DNA of 5,622 nt from an uncultured Clostridia bacterium (GTDB lineage Bacteria; Bacillota; Clostridia; Christensenellales; Borkfalkiaceae), in contig CANRCY010000099.1 in the NCBI GenBank assembly GCA_947629225.1, forward strand, positions 1-5,622, in the 5' to 3' direction. Positions 1 to 3,623 of the stretch are shown here, one piece after another. Position numbers and translations under genes: made by a program. The notes under the pieces are model-generated. The model was not told the DNA's origin. It saw only the letters and a list, made by a program, of their open reading frames with translations, and searched no databases. Each line of letters starts with the position of its first letter. Positions within the stretch are counted from its first letter, which is position 1.

Positions 1-50
1 TGAAAAAAGAAGCAAAAAAGGCTCGGGACACTTGCGATGTGTCCCGAACC
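1..50 (-). terminator. Intrinsic terminator, leftward
   Basis: Read on the minus strand, positions 50-39 and 31-20 form a 12-bp stem (one G-U pair) around a 7-nt loop, with core GGGACAC/GTGTCCC. It is followed directly by a C and two T runs of six (positions 19-14 and 8-3). GC-rich stem plus U-tract is the classic rho-independent form. The T-tract exists only in the leftward direction, so it most likely ends the transcript of the helix-turn-helix gene at 226-690, about 175 nt past its stop codon. Confidence 0.85.
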
Positions 51-119
51 CCGCAGCGCTTTCTTTCAATTCTTGCGCCTTCACTTTCTACGCCGCCGCA
101 AAACGAAAGTCAATTGTGA

Positions 120-168
120 CCCAACGAGGGCGGCGCATCGTATATTCCAACTCACCGCCTTGCTTGGG
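120..168. repeat. Palindromic intergenic repeat, copy 1
   Basis: CCCAACGAGGGCGG (120-133) and CCGCCTTGCTTGGG (155-168) are imperfect inverted repeats (11 of 14 positions) around a 21-nt centre. The right arm, with a leading A, recurs exactly as ACCGCCTTGCTTGGG at 857-871 and 1184-1198. The centre begins with part of GCGGCGCATCG (130-140), which is also found at 1159-1169, 14 nt before the third right arm. It lies in the 3' untranslated part of the leftward transcript. No reading frame in 51-225 has a credible start signal, so this stretch appears non-coding. It resembles REP- or MITE-like elements; mobility is not shown. Confidence 0.6.
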
Positions 169-225
169 AGAGCATAGTCATCCCATAGTTGTTTTCCATG
201 TAAGCCGCAAGTCCCGTCGAGCGCA

Positions 226-690
226 CTATGATTCATTTATCATTGAAAGCAATTTCGTTGATGTATCGGGCGCTGCAAAAATTATAAATCTCGCTCTTTG
301 ATATTCTTCGGAGTAGTCGTAATATAAACGCATTTGATTGATACTGTCCGAAGCGGTAAAATCACACAATTTTTCGTTTATCACATTTGCCTTGTCATGT
401 TCAATAAATAAGTCTACTATGACACAACTCTGTCGCTCACCCGATATCTTTGTATTTACATTATCGATGAAGTCCAAAACTTCTTGTTTGTACTCGGAAG
501 AGAGCTTGTCGATCACCTCGCTGCTGTCAAGGAAATTTTTAATGTCTTGCAAACTAAACCTCCATTGTCCTCCTATTTTTTTGCCCTTCAAAAGTCCGTT
601 CCTTAAATAATTCCGGATCGTTCTATCGGTCAAGGAAGTCATCTTGGCGATGTCTTCGACGGTGTACATTTGTTCCAAAGAATTGCTCAT
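226..690 (-). CDS. Helix-turn-helix DNA-binding protein, excisionase/MerR-like
   Basis: Predicted 154-residue cytoplasmic DNA-binding protein. Residues 8-54 fit the excisionase-type HTH (MerR superfamily, HTH_17-like): YTVEDIAKM opens the domain, TDRTIRNYLRNG (21-32) is the recognition helix, KIGGQWRF (38-45) is the wing and LQDIKNFL closes it. Residues 88-153 are unrecognised; by eye they read strand-helix-strand-strand-helix, suggesting a small alpha/beta sensing or dimerisation domain (inference). The start at 690 is chosen because GGAGGT (703-698) lies 7 nt upstream and a strong promoter (744-716) would put the transcript start near 709; in-frame ATGs further upstream, out to 765, precede that start or have no SD. 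The stop is TAG. The gene is visibly more AT-rich than the ligase and lipoprotein genes, which may mean acquisition. It stands alone, with no integrase or phage gene nearby, so a general regulator is as likely as an excisionase. Target unknown. Confidence 0.85.
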   Translation of the reverse strand: MSNSLEQMYTVEDIAKMTSLTDRTIRNYLRNGLLKGKKIGGQWRFSLQDIKNFLDSSEVIDKLSSEYKQEVLDFIDNVNTKISGERQSCVIVDLFIEHDKANVINEKLCDFTASDSINQMRLYYDYSEEYQRARFIIFAAPDTSTKLLSMINES

Positions 691-715
691 AACTGAAACC
701 TCCATCTTTTTGTTG

Positions 716-744
716 TACATAGCATAAAAGATTTCATATGTCAA
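716..744 (-). promoter_or_regulatory. SigA promoter of the HTH gene
   Basis: On the minus strand, TTGACA (744-739, a perfect -35) is followed after 17 nt by TATGTA (721-716). The -10 is preceded by TGC, giving an extended -10. The predicted start near 709 leaves a leader of about 19 nt that contains the SD GGAGGT at 703-698. Spacing and match are strong, and the promoter decides the start codon of the gene. Confidence 0.8.
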
Positions 745-767
745 TGTTTTTTCATATATTTTCATAT
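732..767 (-). promoter_or_regulatory. Three ATATGAAA direct repeats at the HTH promoter
   Basis: On the minus strand ATATGAAA occurs at 767-760, 757-750 and 739-732, all in the same orientation. Start-to-start spacing is 10 nt, then 18 nt. The third copy overlaps the last base of the -35 and runs into the spacer; the other two lie just upstream. Repeated sites on one face of the helix that overlap a promoter suit binding by a small HTH protein, so autoregulation is plausible. The region is AT-rich, and some of this could be chance or an UP-like element. Confidence 0.4.
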
Positions 768-802
768 TTTTACAAATGAGAAATGTTGCCCCCTTCTCGC
801 AC

Positions 803-831
803 TTGCTTTTCTAATGCTTTAATGGTATAAA
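803..831 (+). promoter_or_regulatory. Possible rightward promoter, extended -10
   Basis: TTGCTT (803-808) and TATAAA (826-831) are 17 nt apart, with TGG just before the -10. The -35 is a poor match (3 of 6), offset partly by the extended -10. It would fire away from the HTH promoter into the repeat-rich spacer that ends at the terminator 1229-1256. It could be a promoter for a repeat-derived transcript or a distant ligase promoter, or chance. Confidence 0.3.
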
Positions 832-856
832 CTGCAAATCAACGGAAATCCGAGCC

Positions 857-871
857 ACCGCCTTGCTTGGG
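857..871 (+). repeat. Repeat arm ACCGCCTTGCTTGGG, copy 2
   Basis: Exact 15-base match to 154-168 and 1184-1198. No clear inverted partner is seen next to it, so this is a solo arm or a decayed copy of the palindromic repeat. It is followed at 892-903 by CTTGCTGTCCCC, a second shared module also found at 938, 2693 and 3053. Confidence 0.55.
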
Positions 872-891
872 TATGCATTGTCGCCCCCCCA

Positions 892-1099
892 CTTGCTGTC
901 CCCTTTGGATGGAGCAATACAATTTCTAACCTACTCCCTTGCTGTCCCCTCGGAGGGGTGGAGCATTGCACTCCACCAATGGTTGAATACCATTGGCGCA
1001 ATGCGACAGGAGTGAGCGCATCACAGGCGCGAACGGTGACCGAACACGGAGTTCTACCCGTGTGAGAAAGTACCTGAGTGAAACGACGGGAAAGGGGTG
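892..1099 (+). repeat. Modular repeat with long variable insert
   Basis: A solo CTTGCTGTCCCC (892-903) is followed by a fuller copy from 938: CTTGCTGT, then the hairpin CCCCT-CGG-AGGGG (946-958), an insert of about 130 nt, and the closing AAAGGGGTG (1091-1099). The flanking pieces match those of the two copies at 2693-2747 and 3053-3102, whose inserts are only about 20-30 nt. The insert is itself structured: CCAATGGT/ACCATTGG (976-983/989-996) nested within GCATTGC/GCAATGC (963-969/998-1004), then ACACGG/CCGTGT (1044-1049/1058-1063). No coding signal is seen, although a frame open from 993 runs through it into the ligase gene. Confidence 0.6.
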
Positions 1100-1128
1100 T
1101 GTCGCAGACGAGCTTGTAAATAAGGTGA

Positions 1129-1198
1129 CCCCCTCAGTCTCGCTTCGCTTGCCGCCTTGCGGCGCATCGAAAACCCCAGCCTTACCGCCTTGCTTGGG
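1129..1198 (+). repeat. Composite palindromic repeat upstream of the ligase gene
   Basis: CCCCCTCAGTCTCGCTTCG (from 1129) matches the opening of the repeats at 2581 and 2944. It is followed by a perfect small hairpin GCCGC-CTT-GCGGC (1151-1163), then GCGGCGCATCG (1159-1169) and ACCGCCTTGCTTGGG (1184-1198), both shared with copy 1 at 130-168. A 9-base direct repeat GGTGACCCC lies at both edges (1124-1132 and 1197-1205). So two otherwise separate repeat families meet here. Confidence 0.55.
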
Positions 1199-1228
1199 TG
1201 ACCCCACCCTTTATTTGCTCCTCGCACT

Positions 1229-1256
1229 CCCCTGCATTGTGCGGGGATTTTTGTTT
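1229..1256 (+). terminator. Intrinsic terminator upstream of the ligase gene
   Basis: CCCC (1229-1232), a bulged T, GCA (1234-1236), loop TTG, then TGCGGGG (1240-1246) make a 7-bp stem. It is followed by ATTTTTGTTTC. This is a rightward rho-independent terminator 60 nt before the ligase start codon. No gene lies between it and 770, so it either stops transcripts from the repeat region or acts as an attenuator in a long ligase leader. Confidence 0.65.
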
Positions 1257-1272
1257 CTCATAAAATTCGGTA

Positions 1273-1302
1273 TCAGCATGGGCAAAGTCCGTCATATGCT
1301 GA
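1273..1302 (+). promoter_or_regulatory. Hairpin just before the ligase ribosome binding site
   Basis: TCAGCAT (1273-1279) pairs with ATGCTGA (1296-1302), 7 bp with a G-U extension inside, and a loop of about 14 nt. It ends 3 nt before the SD GGAGG (1306-1310), so it could affect translation start or mRNA stability. The only promoter-like box between it and the upstream terminator is TAAAAT (1261-1266), which has no convincing -35. Confidence 0.35.
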
Positions 1303-1316
1303 ATCGGAGGAATTTT

Positions 1317-2450
1317 ATGCAAACAGTAGCGGTGTTTTTCGGCGGGCGATCGAACGAGCGCGAGATCTCCGTCATCACAGGCATCTATGCCGTCAATCTA
1401 TTGCGTTCGAGTTTCGAAACGCTCCCGATCTATCTCGACGAGGAAAATCAAATGTACCTTTGTCCGTCCGCGCGCGACGTCAAAGGGTTCGCTCAGCGAA
1501 TTCAACAGCAGCCCTTGGGAAAGGAGTTTGTTCCCGTGCAGCTCATGCGCGGCGGGCTCGGGATTTTGAAGGGGAAGAAGGTGCGCAAAGAGATCAAACT
1601 CGACTGCGCGCTCAATTGCTGTCACGGCGGTTTGGGCGAGGGTGGGGGACTTTCCATGCTTTTGAGCTGGAATCAAATCGTCTCCGCGTCTCCGCAAGCC
1701 GCGCCGTCCGAGATCTTCCTCGATAAGATCCTCGCCAAGATCTTTTTGCAAGGCGCAGACGTTCCCGTCGTGCCGTATGAGACCGTGCGCGAGAAAAATT
1801 GGCGCGAAGATGGCGAGGAAGCGATGGAGAAGATCGAAGGGGCGCTTGAATATCCCGTCATCGTCAAGCCGAGCAAACTCGGTTCGAGCATCGGGATCAC
1901 CGTCGCAAGAGATTGCTCGCAGTTGAGAAAGGCGCTCGATTTGTGTTTCCGAATTGACGATGCCGCGCTCATCGAAAAATATTTGAAGGAGAAGCGCGAT
2001 CTCAATCTTGCCGCTTATCGGGTGGGGGAGAGAATGGAATTTTCAGAGATCGAAGAGGTGTTCTCGGTTGCGCCCATTTTGTCGTTCGAGGAGAAGTACG
2101 AGGGCGCAGCGGAGCGCGCGTCAAAAAAGCCCGCCGAAATCTCGGAAGAGATCGAGACGAGGATGCGCGAGATCATGACGACCGTCTGCGAGGTGTGTCA
2201 AATCAATGGGATTGTCCGCGCGGATTTTTTGATGAGCGAGGGGCGACTGTATTTTAATGAGCTGAACACCGTCCCGGGGACACTCGCGACGTATCTGTTT
2301 TCGGAAAGTCTGACGGGCGCGAAGGAGCTGCTTTGCAAGCTGATCGAGACGGCAATCGAGCGGGAAAAGGGAAAAACGAGGAAGGAGATCTTGCAGAGCG
2401 GGGTTCTGACGCGGCAAAATTTCGGGTCAAAACGCGGAAAAATGCGGTAA
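1317..2450 (+). CDS. ddl: D-alanine--D-alanine ligase family protein (divergent)
   Basis: Predicted 377-residue cytoplasmic ATP-grasp ligase; the family joins two D-Ala with ATP for the peptidoglycan precursor. Visible motifs: FGGRSNEREIS (8-18), HGGLGEGGGL (103-112), LDK (135-137), VIVKPSKLGSSIG (181-193), LIEKYL (218-223), EEKY (258-261), RADF (301-304) and NELNTVPG (314-321). By eye against E. coli DdlB, Glu15, Ser150, Tyr216, Arg255, Asp257, Glu270 and Asn272 correspond to E14, S125, Y261, R301, D303, E315 and N317, so the metal and catalytic sites look intact and the Tyr favours a D-Ala rather than D-Lac acceptor. Odd points: GEGGG replaces the usual GEDG, the position of substrate-contacting Ser281 appears to be Y326, and the basic C-terminal tail (350-377) is extra. 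The start has GGAGG at 1306-1310, 6 nt upstream; the frame stays open back to 993 but that part is repeat DNA. Another substrate is possible. Confidence 0.85.
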   Translation: MQTVAVFFGGRSNEREISVITGIYAVNLLRSSFETLPIYLDEENQMYLCPSARDVKGFAQRIQQQPLGKEFVPVQLMRGGLGILKGKKVRKEIKLDCALNCCHGGLGEGGGLSMLLSWNQIVSASPQAAPSEIFLDKILAKIFLQGADVPVVPYETVREKNWREDGEEAMEKIEGALEYPVIVKPSKLGSSIGITVARDCSQLRKALDLCFRIDDAALIEKYLKEKRDLNLAAYRVGERMEFSEIEEVFSVAPILSFEEKYEGAAERASKKPAEISEEIETRMREIMTTVCEVCQINGIVRADFLMSEGRLYFNELNTVPGTLATYLFSESLTGAKELLCKLIETAIEREKGKTRKEILQSGVLTRQNFGSKRGKMR

Positions 2451-2474
2451 AAAGCGTAGAAAATGTCCATTTTT

Positions 2475-2533
2475 GGATTATTTCGACAATTTTCGAAATA
2501 ACATCCATTTTTATTTCGATGATTTTCGAAATA
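2475..2533. repeat. Twin TTTCGA hairpins after the ligase gene
   Basis: Two tandem inverted repeats 33 nt apart: TTATTTCGA/TCGAAATAA (2478-2486/2493-2501), extendable by GGA/TCC across a small bulge, and TATTTCGA/TCGAAATA (2512-2519/2526-2533). Each has a 6-nt loop. CCATTTTT precedes each one. They begin 25 nt past the ligase stop. The stems are AT-rich and the T-run after the first is short (ATTTTTATTTC), so this could be a weak terminator or a paired binding site. Confidence 0.5.
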
Positions 2534-2579
2534 CACATAAACGCGCGGAACGGGGCGTATGATACAGAGAATGAGGAAC

Positions 2580-2747
2580 ACCCCCTCAGTCTCGGCTTTG
2601 CCTCGCCAGCTCCCCCTATTCCAGAGGGGGAGCCAAGACAGAGCGAAAACGGCGCGCCCCCTCAATGCGCCCCTTAATCCGCGTCCTTAAACCTTGCTGT
2701 CCCCTTTGAGGGGAAAGTACCCGAGCGTCGCGAGGGGAAAAGGGGTG
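2580..2747. repeat. Long interspersed repeat, copy A
   Basis: A ~168-bp element nearly identical to 2943-3102. It is bounded by CACCCC-type and GGGGTG ends (2579-2584 and 2742-2747), which are inverted repeats. Parts in order: the CCCCCTCAGTCTCG opening, a GGC-TTT-GCC tip, a perfect 9-bp hairpin GCTCCCCCT/AGGGGGAGC, about 60 nt of near-invariant sequence, CTTGCTGT (2693-2700), hairpin CCCCT-TTG-AGGGG (2701-2713), a variable stretch and AAAGGGGTG. It has no transposase and its reading frames have no start signals. It resembles a non-autonomous MITE-like element. Confidence 0.7.
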
Positions 2748-2942
2748 GAAAGCAGTAATCCGCAAGTTGTAAATTTTTCCATATAATATGTATGCGCGCG
2801 CATGTGCGTGTAATATAAGATGAAATGCGCGTGTCGGAGATTTCGTATGGCAAGAGTGACGCGACATATGCGCGGGCGGGCGGTTTAAGCGTTTCGATCC
2901 GCAAGATCTTCCGAAGAGGAGAGGAGAAAGCGAAAATGCATC
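2748..2942. other. Non-coding interval between the two long repeats
   Basis: 195 nt with no supported gene. A frame opening at ATG 2825 lacks an SD and runs straight into repeat copy B, so it is not called. TATAAT occurs at 2782-2787 but has no -35 at the right distance. The interval holds the alternating purine-pyrimidine tract described separately. Confidence 0.5.
2786..2812. other. Alternating purine-pyrimidine tract (Z-DNA-prone)
   Basis: 27 consecutive bases alternate strictly purine/pyrimidine. The core is ATGCGCGCGCAT (2792-2803), a perfect 12-bp palindrome, followed by GTGCGTGTA. Such tracts, especially with CG steps, can flip to Z-DNA or extrude under negative supercoiling. It sits midway between the two long repeat copies. 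Confidence 0.5.
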
Positions 2943-3102
2943 ACCCCCTCAGTCTCGCTTCGCTCGCCAGCTCCCCCTATTCCAGAGGGGGAGCCAAGAC
3001 AGAGCGAAAACGGCGCGCCCCTCAATGCGCCCCTTAATCCGCGTCCTTAAACCTTGCTGTCCCCTTACAGGGGAAAGTGGCGCGCATGCGCCGAAAGGGG
3101 TG
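2943..3102. repeat. Long interspersed repeat, copy B
   Basis: Second copy of the element at 2580-2747, in the same orientation. Inverted ends are CACCCC (2942-2947) and GGGGTG (3097-3102). About 100 nt from CTCGCCAGC to CTGTCCCCTT match copy A with a single-base indel. Differences concentrate in the small hairpin near the left end (GGC-TTT-GCC in A, GC-TTC-GC here) and in the right-hand slot, where this copy has a perfect stem GGCGC-GCAT-GCGCC (3079-3092). Changes that keep pairing suggest the structure is under constraint or that arms vary by conversion. Confidence 0.7.
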
Positions 3103-3110
3103 TGCAATCG

Positions 3111-3154
3111 AAGCCCACGGCTCAAAAAATTCAAGCCCACGGCTTAAAAAAGTC
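3111..3154. repeat. Tandem 22-bp direct repeat
   Basis: Two adjacent 22-nt units (3111-3132, 3133-3154), each opening AAGCCCACGGCT followed by C or T and a run of six A, with three mismatches between them. Each unit contains a small palindrome (AGCC-CAC-GGCT, extended to AAGCC/GGCTT in the second). Read leftward, the second hairpin is followed by GAATTTTTT, so it could act as a weak leftward terminator. Confidence 0.5.
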
Positions 3155-3226
3155 AAATCCCGCGAGTGGCAAAGGGCGCGCACACAAGTGATCAAAGGTC
3201 ACGAAAGGGTTAAAATTGAGAAAAAT

Positions 3227-3255
3227 TTGACAAAAAAACCTTGCAAAGATAAAAA
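3227..3255 (+). promoter_or_regulatory. Possible upstream tandem promoter
   Basis: TTGACA (3227-3232) and TAAAAA (3250-3255) are separated by 17 nt in an A-rich stretch, 75 nt upstream of the perfect promoter at 3302. The -35 is perfect but the -10 matches at only 4 of 6 positions, so this is tentative. Confidence 0.3.
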
Positions 3256-3301
3256 AGGCACAAAAAGGCAGGAAATTTCGCAAAAAATTTTCCCAAAAAT
3301 C

Positions 3302-3330
3302 TTGACAGGAGAAATTTGTTTTGTTATAAT
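3302..3330 (+). promoter_or_regulatory. Perfect consensus SigA promoter
   Basis: TTGACA (3302-3307), a 17-nt spacer, and TATAAT (3325-3330): 12 of 12 consensus matches at ideal spacing. TGT before the -10 adds the extended motif. A and T runs just upstream of the -35 (3281-3300) resemble an UP element. The predicted start is near 3337. No gene with an SD follows before the terminator at 3435-3485, so it appears to drive a non-coding RNA. Confidence 0.85.
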
Positions 3331-3336
3331 AAACAC

Positions 3337-3485
3337 AAGTTCTTAGCGTGCGGGTTAAGGGCGGTGTGGTAAAAATTGAATATTGCGGACGAGGAACGTG
3401 AGTAGGGCCTTCCATGTATAAGCGGAGACGCGCGCCGAAGTTGGCGGTGTTTTTCGCCGACTTTGGGTAATTTTGTAAATTTTTC
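3337..3485 (+). ncRNA. Candidate small RNA, unidentified
   Basis: About 150 nt lie between a perfect promoter (3302-3330) and a terminator hairpin (3435-3466). Visible structure: GCGTGCG (3346-3352) can pair with CGCGCGC (3429-3435, one G-U) to close the body, and ACGTG (3396-3400) can pair with CATGT (3413-3417, one G-U) around a 12-nt loop containing AGGGCC. I do not recognise it as tmRNA, RNase P RNA, SRP RNA or a common riboswitch; 6S RNA, the raiA motif or another Clostridia RNA cannot be excluded by eye. Short frames inside (GTG 3348, 17 codons; ATG 3414, 18 codons) have no proper SD. The lipoprotein gene downstream has its own promoter beyond the terminator, so a stand-alone RNA is the best reading. 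Confidence 0.6.
3435..3485 (+). terminator. Intrinsic terminator of the candidate small RNA
   Basis: CCGAAGTTGGCG (3435-3446) pairs over all 12 positions with CGCCGACTTTGG (3455-3466), including two G-U pairs, around an 8-nt loop GTGTTTTT. T-rich sequence follows (TTTT at 3471-3474, then TTTTT ending at 3484). The T-tract is interrupted, so efficiency is uncertain, but the stem is strong and lies ahead of the next promoter. Confidence 0.65.
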
Positions 3486-3517
3486 AAAATACGTTTCTAA
3501 GAAATGCTTGAATTTGC

Positions 3518-3546
3518 TTGACAGCGAACTTTATCCGTGATACAAT
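3518..3546 (+). promoter_or_regulatory. SigA promoter of the lipoprotein gene
   Basis: TTGACA (3518-3523), a 17-nt spacer and TACAAT (3541-3546), with TGA before the -10 giving an extended motif. The predicted start near 3553 gives a leader of about 70 nt to the ATG at 3624. Strength should be high, close to that of the small RNA promoter 216 nt upstream. Confidence 0.8.
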
Positions 3547-3560
3547 TTATGCCATAGCGG

Positions 3561-3579
3561 TCATAACTTGCAGTTATGG
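3561..3579 (+). promoter_or_regulatory. 5' leader hairpin of the lipoprotein mRNA
   Basis: CATAAC (3562-3567) and GTTATG (3573-3578) form a 6-bp stem, plus one U-G pair, with loop TTGCA. It starts about 8 nt after the predicted transcript start. It may protect the 5' end of the mRNA. No T-run follows and no riboswitch is recognised. Confidence 0.4.
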
Positions 3580-3623
3580 GGCTTTAAGATTCGAAAAAAA
3601 TATAAAGGAAAGGAGAATCATTT

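Noticed and set aside
32..301. 89-residue plus-strand frame at the left end
   Set aside because: It starts inside the terminator loop, lacks an SD, crosses a palindromic repeat and overlaps the end of the HTH gene antisense.
226..690. Phage or integrative element excisionase
   Set aside because: The HTH type fits, but no integrase, attachment-site repeat or other mobile-element gene is seen nearby.
993..1316. 108-residue N-terminal extension of the ligase frame
   Set aside because: It translates repeat DNA and a terminator hairpin. The SD GGAGG at 1306-1310 and the family motif starting a few residues after M at 1317 fix the real start.
2825..3037. 70-residue plus-strand frame between and into repeat copy B
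   Set aside because: No SD, and the second half is the repeat sequence itself; similar frames appear in copy A only because the DNA is repeated.
892..3154. CRISPR array
   Set aside because: Repeats are few, of several families, palindromic and irregularly spaced, without uniform spacers or cas genes.
3414..3470. 18-codon frame (MYKRRRAP...) inside the candidate small RNA
   Set aside because: No SD at a workable distance, and most of its length is the terminator stem. RNA structure explains the sequence better, though a tiny peptide cannot be fully excluded.
3131..3487. 118-residue minus-strand frame over the small RNA region
   Set aside because: No SD. It runs antisense through the terminator, the promoter and A-rich DNA, and its composition is that of translated non-coding sequence.
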